Shown here in pieces: positions 46,301-59,400 of a DNA stretch of 64,000 nucleotides. Source of the stretch: Hemibagrus wyckioides (Eukaryota; Chordata; Actinopteri; Siluriformes; Bagridae); NCBI RefSeq assembly GCF_019097595.1, contig NC_080731.1:12175571-12239570 (forward strand). Direction: 5' to 3'. The notes below the pieces were generated by a model. It did no database searches. It was not told the DNA's origin and saw nothing but the letters and a program-made list of their open reading frames with translations. The position numbers and the translations under genes are program-made. Each line of letters starts with the position of its first letter. Within the stretch, counting starts at the first letter, position 1.

Positions 46301-47724
46301 TATATATTTTTTAACTCACATTGGCTGACAGAGGAGAAGAAATTGGTTTGGTCACAGACATCCTTACAAATGCATTTTCAAGGTGGACTGTAATAAAATT
46401 GACTATTCCTTGTGAGGTGTGAAATACTGTAGCCTAATTTCTTTTTTACTTTGCTATTTAACGGGTGATTAGTATCTATTGCCGTGGCATTATAATAATG
46501 GTATAGAGGTGGGTTAATTCAGGAAGGACACCAGTGAAGGCCTAGGTGTGAAATGCATGGCCCGTCACTGGGTTTATCATAACTCTAATGGATGGTTTTC
46601 TGGACTAGCTTATTGCACTGATATACTATCCTTCCAATGCTCAAAAATTATGCTTAAGTGAATTAATGAAACCATAAATCATTTAGATGTAACTACTTCA
46701 TATCAAGAAAAGTATATTATCTGGGTGTGTCTATAGATATATACCAAAAATAATTAAAAGGTCCACAGACTGTATATAAGTTAGGTTAAGCACAGGTTTC
46801 TGGAACTAAAAACAAATGTTTGACTTAGTTTGCATGGCTGCACAGAAGAACCTCGCACCACTGTTGAGCGTAATTGTGCCTCATAAGCATAGAAATTAAA
46901 AGAAGTTACATTCTGAAAAATTATACTTATATTAAACATAGACCAAAAGCCTTGAGGATCTATAATAATAAAAATCATAATATGAGACACAAAACCTGGA
47001 GAACAGTGGCAGCTAGTGGTTTGTAAAATACAGGGGAAGAATAGGTGCCGCTTATAGAAAATAAATCAGGTGGACAAAACTAGGAGTATCTGCTATCTAT
47101 TTACCTGAATTTCACTGAAGAGCCTATAGTGAAAACTAAAGAAAGTCTAATGCAAATAATCAAATATAACTTCATACAGTATACTTTATATAACTATTAC
47201 AACAATCAAAAATAACATAAAACTATCGTGGCTACTAAGTGACTACTGAAGCTCTGAGCACTCTTTATATTTCTAAGTTTGAGATGTCAGACGTGTTCAT
47301 TACTGTTTCAGTGACTGGCAGATGGTTATGATGTTCCGCCCCTTCTAAGAGATCAAGCAGGACAAACTAAGAGTGCACTGTCTAATAAGCGTTGAGATAT
47401 TGTTTTCCAATCAAAACCCACACACACTCCCATTCACCTCCAGAGATACCGAAATGACCCACTACGACGGACTAAAAGCCTGTTGTCAGATGAGTGTTAA
47501 TCTTTCCTTCCATTAAAACACTCTGTACTTGAATCTGCTAGAGAAGCCAGGCTTTACTGGATTACTATAAGTGGCATGGCAAGGGCTTCAAAGAAGATTT
47601 TAACACAGGCTGTAAAATCCAAACAAACAACAAAATACTGCAGAGCAGATATCTGGTCATGTGATTTGCTAAAAAAAGTCACCAAGAATGCTAAATAATA
47701 GACAGATTTCTTACATTTAATATA

Positions 47725-48174
47725 CACTGTATGTGGCCAAAAGTCTGTGGAAACCTGACCAACACACCCTTATGTGGTTCTCCTCTGAACTGTTGCTAGA
47801 AAGATGAAAACACACACATTAGGATGTCTTTGTTTATGGTAGGATTACAATTTCCTTTCACTGGAACTAATGAACCAGTTCCAGCATAAAAATATCCTTA
47901 TTACAAAGTAAGGTCCATCAAGTCAGAGTTGAAATGTCCTGACCTCAACCCCACTGATTACCTCTGGGATGAATTTGAATCTCATACACCATGAATCCTT
48001 CGCTGAATGAGCACAAAATCCCTACAGTCACGCTCCAAAAACAAGCCGAAAGCCCTTCCAGAGTAAAGGAGTGTTTTTTTATAGTAGCAAATGACTATGT
48101 TATACAGAATAGGATGTTCAACAAGCACATCTGGTTGTGGTGGTCAGATGTCCATGAAGTTTGTCCATAAAGTG
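47725..48174 (+). mobile_element. Non-autonomous Tc1 derivative (same family), plus, both ends present
   Basis: TA|CACTGTATGTGGCCAAAAG at the left and TTTGTCCATAAAGTG|TA at the right, 450 bp. The interior holds transposase debris (GTCCTGACCTCAACCCCACT). Confidence 0.75.
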
Positions 48175-48569
48175 TAGAAGCATTTCATTGTCACATTTTA
48201 ATGAAATTAAGTGAAGCCATGATTGTGTAACTTCAAAACAATCACCTGCTCTGCAAAAATACCTGAAATGAAAACAGTAAACGTCAATTAAGACTTTAAC
48301 ATGAATACTGATACCTTAAATTCTAGACTTTTGTGACAAAAGTGGTTAAGGTTTTCACTCTTAATGTAAAGATCTTAATGTTTGCACAGAGGCTAGTGTA
48401 GAAATGTGTGAGTAATTCAGTAATCAGTAATTCACTGTAACTGTATTGTAAATTTTTAAAATCTCAAAAAAAAAAAAGGATGTTAGTGATATGGGATTCA
48501 AGCTTATCTATCATGTGTACAAAATGTCAGAGACAGTTAGATACTCTACAGGTGTGCAATACAAAAATA

Positions 48570-48935
48570 CACCGATCAGGCATAACATTATGACCCCTGA
48601 CAGGTGAAGTGAATAACATTGATTATCTCCTCATCATGTCACCTGTTAGTGGGTGGGATATATTAGGCAGCAAGTGAACATTTTGTCCTCAAAGTTGATG
48701 TGTTAGAAGCAGGAAAAATGGGCAAGCGTAAGGATTTAGAGCGAGTTTGACAAGGGCCAAATTGTGATGGCTAGACGACTAAATCAGAGCATCTCCAAAA
48801 CTGCAGCTCTTTCGGGGTGTTCCCGGTCTGCAGTGGTCAGTATCTATCAGAGTGGTCCAAGGAAGGAACTGTGGTGAACTGGTGACAGGGACATGGGCAG
48901 CCAAGGCTCACTGATGCACGTGGGGAGCGAAGACA
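48570..48935 (+). mobile_element. Tc1-like 5' fragment (same family), plus
   Basis: TA then CACCGATCAGGCATAACA, followed by the same leader and transposase start as the copies at 24.3-24.9 kb and 33.8 kb. The frame is shifted soon after the start, and the copy is truncated before the catalytic domain. Confidence 0.82.
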
Positions 48936-49533
48936 ACTATATACATAATATACAATATTATACAATATATACATAATATACAATATAATATTTTGTATAT
49001 ACAAAATATTCAGAATGTATTAGGGAACTGGTATGTGTGCCAAAGTACAGATCCCAACTGTACACACTGGAATATCTGCAGTCCAAGTATGTAAACACAA
49101 AAGGTAGTGAAATAAATAGTAGCTGTGTGCAACGTGTAGTATCTGAGCAGTCGTCTGTAGATGAGATTCGATGGTACGTAGAGAAACCAGAGGGCTCAAG
49201 ATCCAGTTTCTTAACTTATATTCAGTCTCAGCCGTCAGCATGACATTAGTAGCCTACTGTGTCACCTCCCTCACATGAAGGAGTGATAATATTTATGATT
49301 CTAAAAATATCATTGCCTAATTTGGCGTAGGTTACATCTATTCATCAGTTGCATAATAAATGCACAAGCCATGTAACCCAAGTCACCCAAAATATTTGAA
49401 GAATATGTGCAGAAGGATCTAAGTGTGTTTTTATAAGATTTTCACACTGTATGACTATTAAAAAGAGAGAAGTGAGTATATCTGGTGTAGAATATGTGAC
49501 ATAATGAAATTGTTCAAGAAAATATGATTAATG

Positions 49534-49817
49534 CCGAGGTTAAAAAAAAAAAAAAAAGCTGAGGTACAAAATAGTAAGTAAAAGACTGAAGTAAAAAGCT
49601 GAGGTTTTAAAAAAGGTAAAAAAAAAAAAAGAAAGCTGAGGTTAAAAAACTAAGGTAAAAAGCTCATCTGAGGTAAAAAAAAAAAAAGCTGAGGTACAAA
49701 ATACTAGGTAAAAGTCTGAAGTAAAAATCTGAGGTTAAAAAAACTGAGGTAAAAAGAAAGCTGAGGTTTAAAAAAAAACCAACCTAAGGTAAAAAGCTGC
49801 TCTGAGGTAAAAATATA

Positions 49818-49860
<43 letters not shown>

Positions 49861-50058
49861 AAGCTGAGGTGCAAAACTTTTGGGAAAAGGCTGAAGTAAA
49901 AAGCTGAGGTTTAAAAAAAGATAACTGAGGTAAAAACAAATCATAGGTTAAAAGAAAGATAACTGAGGTTAAAAGAAATCTGAGGTTAAAAAAAGAAAAA
50001 AGAACCTAAAGTAGAAAGCTGACCTGAGGTTAAAAAATTTAAAAAATCTGAGGTAAAA
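49534..50058. repeat. GAGGTAAAAAGCT-type minisatellite
   Basis: About 525 bp of irregular units built on AAAGCTGAGGTAAAA / AAAGCTGAGGTTTAAAA with variable A-runs and an embedded (ATAA)n block at 49818-49861. It ends about 390 bp before the mamdc2 start codon. Confidence 0.88.
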
Positions 50059-50059
50059 C

Positions 50060-50444
50060 AATCGCATGCAGGGGGCGTGGCAGGTAGATGGCGTCACTGA
50101 TGTCTGAGTATAGCGTCTCAATATGCTTTTCATTCCCTTAAAATGACTACCTACTCAGTCTAATGCCCACGTAGGCACAGCGGAGCCTCCTTGCGTACTG
50201 AGACACGACCCGGAGATCCCTCATGTCCATCACTGCGCTGTGCGAATCACTGACACATGGCCCTCCTCTTTCCAGCTGCAGACAGCATGCCCACCACGCG
50301 CACTCCTCCATCCAAACCATGCACTCTGCAGCTGAAGCCGTCACTCTGCAGGACACAAGGAGTGCTTCACTAAGCACTGAACATCCCAGAGCAACCTTTC
50401 TTTCACTGTCTCATCTCTCCGATCATATCTAATACTCAGTTCGG
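50060..50444 (+). promoter_or_regulatory. mamdc2 promoter/5' UTR region
   Basis: Directly upstream of the mamdc2 start and after the minisatellite. It is richer in G+C than its surroundings, with a GGGGGCGTGG GC/CACCC-type box at about 50071-50080. No clear TATA box. The transcription start cannot be placed from sequence. Confidence 0.4.
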
Positions 50445-50484
50445 ATGTACAACATGCGCCTTCTTCATCTTTCAACTCTTCTGG
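50445..50484 (+). CDS. mamdc2: mamdc2 exon 1 (coding part)
   Basis: Two in-frame ATGs at 50445 and 50454 ([13 protein letters not shown]). Use of the second removes only three residues and leaves the signal peptide intact. Donor GTAAGG; ends in phase 1. Confidence 0.85.
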
Positions 50485-53400
50485 GTAAGGCGTAATACTA
50501 TATCTATTAGTAAAGTGAACTTTTTCTATGTTAGTGAAATGCAGACTTTTTCTGTCATTGTTTCTTAATGCCCTTAATTGGTTTCCTGCATTTGCGTCAC
50601 ATTTGCGTCTATAATGAATGCATGTGTAATGTAATGTGCGTCTTTGCCTTAAAAGTTATGCATTTCTCCGCCTTCCAACTTTAGCGTTACGTGTGCGCGC
50701 GCGTGCGTGTGCGTTGGTGTGTGCGCGCGTGCGTGAATGTGCGATTGTGTGCGCTCGTGTGTGTGTGTGTGTGTTGGTATGAATGGTGGGTGTGGAGTTG
50801 GGTAGCGGGGTGAATGAGGGGAGGGAGCATGTCAAGGCCAGGAGTATCTGATAGTTTGACTTTGTGGGGACATTTAACTGGTCCTTGATTTTGTTTTAAT
50901 TTTTTTATTAAAACAAAACAAAAGAGCCCAAATGTTTCCTTTTAGGTGTAGGTCCTTTTAAGTTAATAATTGTGTCAGTGTGTGTGTGTGTGTGTGTGTG
51001 TGAATGCAGTGGTGGTGCTGGCTGTAAGAGCACAACAACATTTATTGCCTGGATCCTGCAGCTTCGACAGTGACACATGTGGCTACACTTCGGATCCAGA
51101 GCATGCTATCTGGACAGTAAACAACGAAGGTAAATCTGCTACTATCTTTACATACTAATGAAATAATCCAGTTCATACATCAATCAACAAAATATTTGTA
51201 AACATTTAGTATAAAAGTTTATATTATTTATTTATTAATGTCAGTAGTTATTCATACTCAATGGATGTAACACTTATCTGGGGGATGCTGGGCAAGAGTA
51301 GGGTGAGCTTGCCGGGCCAGCCCATCTGTCTGTCATGTCCCAGCCATTAGTAGATTACGACATTAAACCTGGAGAAAAACAAAGCTCCTCTAACTTATAT
51401 TGATGTTTTGCTGTCTTTAGGTACTCAAGTTTCTTGTGATCTGTGTATACAATCAACAGGTACAGGACTTTGTAGTGTTATTATTGAGTGCTGTGAGAGA
51501 GAGCATGGTGCCTGAATACTGGACTAACAACTGTTATGCCAAATGGTTTGTGTAAAATAGTATGAGGCATACTCACCACGTTCCATGCTGATGAGTCTCA
51601 TGTCAAACATTGATCGATGTGGTAGAAAGGTTCCTACAGTAGAAACAAAGCCTGTCTTCTGAACAGTCCTGATAAACTCTCTTTTTAAATATCCTGTTAC
51701 AAAGCAGTGATTAGAGCAGGTTTATTCCTCTTGCTTTCATTAGCCAGCATGTGGAACTGCACTGAACGTTCTGCTGCAGTTCCATGAAGTCCCATGTTTG
51801 AGGTTCAGGAGATGTTCCCCTGCTGCCTTGCCATTTGGAGGGTGATTAAACACACTCTGAAATATTTAGATGAATCCAACATGAGCCTTCTTGGTGTCAA
51901 GTCTGTTCAGCCAAACACCACTGCTCTACTATGCTTTTCCCATGAGAACTATCACCTTCGGCATGATCTCATGACAAGCAGTACCACAAACACTGTAGTG
52001 AAAAGCCATGACATTTGAATTAATCTCCATCATACGTATCAAGTCTGGATTATGAGAAACATGCTGCTGGCTGCCGCTGGTGGAGAACTGCCATCTGTTA
52101 TAACTGATTAGGGAGACTCCCTAGCATAGCATGGATGCCAAGGATCTGCTGCTGATGTTCATGGCCTCCAAGGCCTTGATCTGTGTGACTTTGATGAAAC
52201 CTGCTAGGTCCATGTTATCAGGCAGATAGACGGTTGTGGGGGTCATGTAAAGTGCTGGGAATATCTGATCTAAACATGAAACATTTTAGCTAACTGCAAC
52301 CATAAGTTCATACCAGTGTTCTCAGAAGAGAGAACTTAAAGAATGATAAAATGATTTTCTATCTTCTACCAGGTGTAGTTCGTAGGCCAAACAAACCCTT
52401 AAATAAAGATGTGTAACTGGCGTTTCTTTCTAGTGAAGTAGCAAACTTGTATCTGTCTCTTTGTTGCTTGTATAGTAACAAATAACAGATGGAAAATTTG
52501 GAGACCTTTTACTTTTGACTAACATTCCTCATTGTTATAATAATGGCAGTGAAATAAACCATAAATAAAAGTGTTGCTATCACATGCTACAAAATATTAA
52601 CATGCAATTGCATTAAAATTAATCAAGAACATGGGATTTCAATTACTATGAGCCACTACTAAAAAACTAAGCAGTAGCTAGTGGACAAAAACCATCACAC
52701 GACCATCCAGAAGGTTGATAAATGATCAACCAGAAAAGAAAAAAAAAAAACAGGCTGCAAGTTTCAGGCTCCAGTTAAAGCCCCAGTTAAAGCATAAACA
52801 CTCTATAATGATGTGATGACCTTGTGTCTCACGAAGGACCTCCTTAACGTTTAGAATCTTGCTATTTAGTTTCCAACACACAACACAAGTTATCACAAGT
52901 TGACATCTTTGATAAAGTGATAGCTAACGGCCAAGAAATTTCTCCATTTCAAGTTCAAATTGAGCTTACTGGAACTGGGCCTGTATGAAAGCTGGATGTT
53001 TGACATTTTATTCAGAAACTCTTCTAGTAATTGAAGCCCATCTGTTTTTTGTCATGTAATGTGTCCAAAAACAGCAGCTTGTTCTTTAATTTGTTAAATA
53101 AGACTGTATTCAAAAAATAGATTCTCCTCTTTATTGCTTGTCAGCCAAAAAGCTTGTGCTATTGTAAACAGCAGCTGGTATTAAGATGTGTAGCCTAGAC
53201 TGTTATGTAATGGAGACAGAGACTTTACCAGCGGATTAGTCATGCAAGGACACGAGTACATCACAATCACCTCATAACAGTCCTCTCTGGTCTATGCCAG
53301 GTGGTCGTAACCACCCCGAATGCCAAAAATGTCACTCCCTGTAGTTTTGGATATGGTGTGGATATGCCACATTTCCTTTAATGTGTAGCTAAATAGTAGC

Positions 53401-56400
53401 ATAAACCCAGACTGGATTGTGACTGTTTAGTTTCCTGGGCAACTCCAGGACTAACTGTGTGATGGAAATATCCACCATTTATTTTGAGTGCACTTGAAAG
53501 CAAACGCCTGCAGCATGAAGCATTTATTTTTTTCTCTCTATACAAATACAAGGTGCTTTTCCCAGTGGAGGAACGAGTCCTACACCTTTAACACTGACTT
53601 GAGTTTAAAACGCCATCGATGATACATCTGTTGGACTGGAAGTTTATAGCTGTTGGGCTGGGAAAAGTGCTGAATTTGAAAAAGCTGGAGAGTGACCCTA
53701 CTAACCTGCCCTGGTTGCTTGAGACACTCCATTGAAACAGCTGCAGAAATCATTTGTAAGCATGTTCTGCAGATTTCCATCTACCCCTTTTCAACATTTC
53801 CTTTTTTTATTTTTTTTTAACAAATGAGCTACAGCAGTTAGAGGGAGTGTGTGCTTGCTGCTGGGAATCTGATCTTTTAGTTCAGTTGTGATGGTACATT
53901 GTGGTCAACAAACCACAGTCACTCTAGACCTGGAGAAAACCAAACCAGATTGTCTCATTATCACTGGAATAGTCTTTACCTCTACTCCATGTGCATCTCA
54001 TTGAGCTTTCTCTACAAATGACATCACCTCCTGCTTGGCGTCTAGACTGGGTGTTCTGGCGGTCAGGAGCTCCTTGATGACTTGGGATGTTTTAGACCAT
54101 GAAATTGCTTACACTCAGAGAGGAAACTGCTGTCTTATTTTAAATGGCTTAGTCAGCACTCATACTAGTTGCTATTTTTTTGTCCCCTGAATCTTACCAT
54201 GTGTGTATTTTTACGATGCACTAATATGCTGCTCTGGGCACAGACCAAATGCTTAACTAAGTACCTCTTTTTCCACAATTATAGTGGTGCCTAAAACACA
54301 TTGCACTGAGAATAAAAGTAAATAAAAGTGTTTGAGGTACAGAATTGGTAAATGTGCTCTCAAATGTGCAGCAGTTATGTGCAACAAGGTGTAATTGTGT
54401 ACTTTATTGATGTTTCTTGAGTTATATTCCTCTAACTGAAGGCAAGAAAAGAGACACACCCTTGAGAATAATACCTCTGTGACAAGCGTTTACATCTTAG
54501 AATAATCTCAGTGTAGTAGCAGCAGTAGAAACACAACAGTGTACTGCAAGAGTTCTTAAGTGTTTTAACAAACAGCCTCAAATAGATATCATGATTTGTT
54601 TTTTAATCCCAAGCTTTCAGCACCCTTCGTTATACAGTGAGGGAAAAAATTATTTGATCCCCTGCTGATTTTGTACGTTTGCCCACTGACAAAGAAATGA
54701 TCAGTCTGTAATTTTAATGGTAGGTGTATTTGAACAGTGAGAGACAGAATAACAACAAAAAAATCCAGAAAAACGCATTTCAGAAAAGTTCTACATTGAT
54801 TTGCATTTTAATGAGTGAAATAAGTATTTGATCCCCTATCAATCAGAAAGATTTCTGGCTCCCAGGTGTCTTTTATACAGGTAAGGAGCTGAGATTACAG
54901 TAGGAGCACTCTCGGGGAGAGCTCTTAATCTCAGCTCATTAACTGTATGAAAGACACCTGTCCACAGAAGCAATCAATCAGATTCCAAACTCTCCATCAT
55001 GGTCAAGACCAAAGAGCTGTCCATGGATGTCAGGGACAAGATTGTAGACCTATACAAGGCTGGAATGAGCTACAAGACCATCGCCAAGCAGCTTGGTGAG
55101 AAGGTGACGACAGTTGGTGCAATTATTCCCAAATGGAAGAAACACAAAAGGACTGTCAATCTTCCTCGGTCTGGGGCTCCATGCAAGATCTCACCTCATG
55201 GAGTTTCAGTGATCATGAGAACGGCGAGGAATCAGCCCAGAATTACACTGGAGGATTTTGTCAATGATCTCAAGGCAGCTGGGACCATAGTCACCAAGAA
55301 AACAATTGGTAACACACTACACCGTGAAAGACTGAAATCCAGTAGAACCTGCAATGTCCCCCTGCTAAAGAAAGCACATGTACAGGCTCATCTGAAGTTT
55401 GCCAGTGAACATCTGAATGATTCAGAGGAGAACTGGGTGAAAGTGTTGTGGTCAAATGAGACCAAAATCTAGCTCTTTGGCATCAACTCAACTCGCCGTG
55501 TTTGGAGGAGGAGGAATGCTGCCTATGACTCCAAGAAGACCATCCCCACCGTCAAACATGGAGGTGGAAACATTATGCATTGGAGGTGTTTTTCTGCTAA
55601 GGGGTCAGTACAACCACACCGCATCAAAGGGACGATGGACGGAGCCATGTACTGTCAAATCTTGAGTGAGAACCTCCTTCCCTCAGCCAGGGCATTGAAA
55701 ATGGGTCGTGGATGGATATTCCAGCCTGACAATGACCCAAAACACACGGCCAAGGCAACAAAGGAGTGGTTAAAAAAGAAGCACATTAAGGTCCTGTAGT
55801 GGCCTAGCCAGTCTCCAGACCTTATTCCCATAGAAAATCTGTGGAGGGAGCTGAAGGGTCAGCCACAAAACCTTAATGACTTGGAGAGGATCTGCAAAGA
55901 GGAGTGGGCCCAAGTTCCTTGAGATGTGAGATGTGTGCATACCTGGTGGCCAACTACAAGAAATGTCTGACGTCTGTGATTGCCAACAAGGGTTTGCCAC
56001 CAAGTACTAAGTCATGTTTTGCAAAGGGGTCAAATACTTATTTCACTCAATAAAATGCAAATCAATGTAGAACTTTTCTGAAATGCGTTTTTCTGGATTT
56101 TTTGTTGTTATTCTGCCTCTCACTGTTCAAATAAACCTACCATTAAAATTACAGACTGATCATTTCTTTGTCAGTGGGCAAACGTACAAAATCAGCAGGG
56201 GATCAAATCATTTTTTCCCTCACTGTATATCAGTAATATTCTGTATGTGTAATATAAATGTGAAACCTTACAAAAGGATCATCATTTTCAATGCATGCAA
56301 AGATATACACTCCCGCTCAAAAGTCTGGGATCACTTGCATATTTCAGCTTGATTTCAGCTACGGAGGAAGACTCCATCAGCCAAACTATCTTGTGGGAGA

Positions 56401-59400
56401 TGCTCCAGGAAGCATGGGGTGAAATTTCATCAGATTATCTTGAAAAATTGACCGCTAGAATGCCCAGGCTATAACTGCTGCAAAAGGTGAAGGCAAAGTT
56501 TGAAGAAAACATTCATCATTTCCATCAAAATCATTATTTCTAACTCTGACATGTCAGCGTTTCCTGTTCTTTTGCTATATTTTCTATTCAGACTAATTTC
56601 ATGTATGTTTCCTTGGAAAACAATAACATTTTAGAATGATCCCAAACTTTTGAGCGCTAGTGTATCTGGGATTAATTTGTGAAATAGATGAATAAAACAG
56701 ATTGCAAAGTTTATCTCACGGCCCTACACGAAACCCTGGAGTACATGTTTAATGTAATTTGTCAAACATTCAGTCTAGGACAAAAAAAAAAAATTAAAAC
56801 CATACTGTCCTAAAGTCTGGTATTTGCTCACGGGCTAAAAAAGAAAAATCCTAAGAGTGAAGCTGAGGTGCAGGAGATGCGCCTAGTTTTACAGCAGTAC
56901 ATGCAAAGAGAAGAAGAAAAAGAAATAGCTCTGATGGCATCTGGAACAAATAACTTTCACCAGGTGGACATCTGGACACCATGATGGTCCTGATTACAAG
57001 CGTTATTGGTAGCAAAACACATGACCACATTGCATGGTTACCTCATTTATTTTTAAACGAATCCTTTTAATTTCAAGTGAAGTCAGTTATATGTGCTCTA
57101 AACATCCTTATGGTCTGGGGTGCTTAAATGAACAGATCTATTAATCATCCTTTGTTTGGAATTACTACATAATCCAAAGTGTGGGATAAGAGTTTATATA
57201 GTTCACACCTGGTTTCTGACATGCAGGCTGGATATTAATGTTGTACAGCCTGGACCACACATTTATTATCCACATCACCTCATCCTCAGTAATTACTAAA
57301 CTATAATGAACTATAAATGCAGTTGTTATGAGAAGTCAGTTTCGTAAAAAAGAAATATCATAGAAATCGACACCTGTTTAACTTGGTAAGGATTTAAATT
57401 CCTAACTCTCATAACACTGTATAGCCAAAAGTATATGGACACCTGATCAGCACAAGCAGAAGCATAAACTGCTAAAAATGAGGCACACAATTATATAGAA
57501 TGCCTTGTATGCTGTAGCATGAACAGTTTCCCTTTACTGGAAGTAAGAAATCCAAACTTTACACGTTCCAGCATCACAATCTGTGCACAAACCAAGCTCC
57601 ATGCAGGCATGGTTTGCCAAATTTGATGTTGATGTATAAGAACTGGAGTGTCCTGCACAGACCTTAACCTCACTGAACACCTTTGTGATGAGCTGGAATG
57701 CCGGCTACACACCAGGACTCCTCACGCAATAAATGACCCTGACATCACTAATGCTCCTATTGCTGAATGGCCATGTACAAATCTAGTTATTGGGAAAATC
57801 ACAATATGTAGTATATCATGTTAATATCATGCTTTAACCATATTCACCATGGATGATATATTATAATAAAGATGTATATATCTATATAAAACTATATTTG
57901 ATAACATGTCTACAATCTTCTCACAGGTCGCTTCATAGCCACAGACTCTTCGTTTATGGGCGAGGCGGACAAGGCCATTTTAGTGAGCCCTGAACTTGAA
58001 ATATTTGAATGGAGCTGTTTACGTCTAGTGTACCAAATCGCCGGGACAGGCTCACTCCAGGTTCACTTGCGCCCTGATGGCGAGAACTTCGACTACTTGC
58101 TATGGACGATGGACAAACCCTCAGACAGCTGGTTGATAGCCAGTGTGGACCTGCACAGCTTTTCCAGAGCCTACCAGGTACCAGACAACATGGAGCAGTC
58201 ACCTTGCTGAAAAAGGAAAAACTATTCTCACAGTCAAACTGTTTGGTAATGTGATACTACTGGATTAGTGTTAGTCAAGTGTAAGCATTTGTGCAACATT
58301 TGAAAACCTTTTAAACAAGCTATTTTAATCCAGGACTGTTTATTTGTGCAAGGATGAAGTATTTCTAGGAGCTAGGACCTAGATCTAGATATCTGTTAGA
58401 GGGAATTGATTTTATTTACTAATAGCTCTTAATTATGGCTACTCTCATATTACTTCATTACATATTCATTTTTCTTTTTCATTATTTTCATACTTCATTT
58501 TTTTTTACAATAGTTTAATCACATGTAATATTTTCACAGTTATAGTCATACATATAAAAAGATTTCTAAATTTAGATACACAGGATTTATTATAAAAGGA
58601 AAAAAAGAAGGATTTTTTCCATGCAAAGATTTTATGTTTTATTCTATAAAGAGTGATTCTTCTTCTGCATTATAGATTTTGAGCTGTACTATAATGGCGC
58701 ATTACCTTACATCTCCTATCTTTATACTTTTATGCAGCTTTTAATGGAAGCCAGGCCCAGCAAAGGGAAAGGAAACAGTATTGCTATCTTTGAAATTCAC
58801 ATCATACCCGGTTACTGTATAGGTAAATCTCTTCACTATTTTCAGAGTATTTCAATAATGACAAACACATTCATGTTAAACGCATGGATTGGTATGCAGT
58901 AACTGCAAAAGTATATACTTGGACCCATAACAAACTACGTTTCACAATATTACCTAAACCCACAAATGTGTACTGCTTTGTTTTAGAGTGTAACTTTGAG
59001 GAAGATCATTTGTGTGGCTACCAAAACCAGTGGAACCCCAATGTGAACTGGTTAATGGGAGGAAGCCTCTCTCGAGGCCCTCAGTCCAACCAACTATATG
59101 AGAAGACCATAAACAATGACAGAGGTAAGTAATTACACACAGCATGTTCTGGAGATCACAACTTCTAAAATGCTGGGAAATTCTCAATGACTCATGGCTC
59201 TTTCTTCATGAACATCCCCTATGTCGAATCCTGAGGTCTGTTAGAAATCAAGTTTGCCAAGTCACTCCATTCTTTACTCATTCGTTTATCTTCAGTAACT
59301 GCTTTATCCTGGTCAGGGTCATGGTGAACCTGGAACTGATCCCTGGCACACTCTCTGGTAGGGCTACACTCTGGATAGGATGCCAGGGCACCATGTACAC

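Larger units (their letters stand above)
37876..50059. other. cfap95-mamdc2 intergenic region
   Basis: 12 kb without a supported gene. It holds a SINE (38.85 kb), a LINE-tail-like copy (40.1 kb), Tc1 derivatives (42.0, 47.7, 48.6 kb), (CA)n and the minisatellite. The part around 46080-46600 (AATCAGATTTCAGGTTGGCG and following) looks like another dispersed repeat but has no second copy here. Frames up to 109 codons near 45.1-45.9 kb have no support. Confidence 0.55.
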
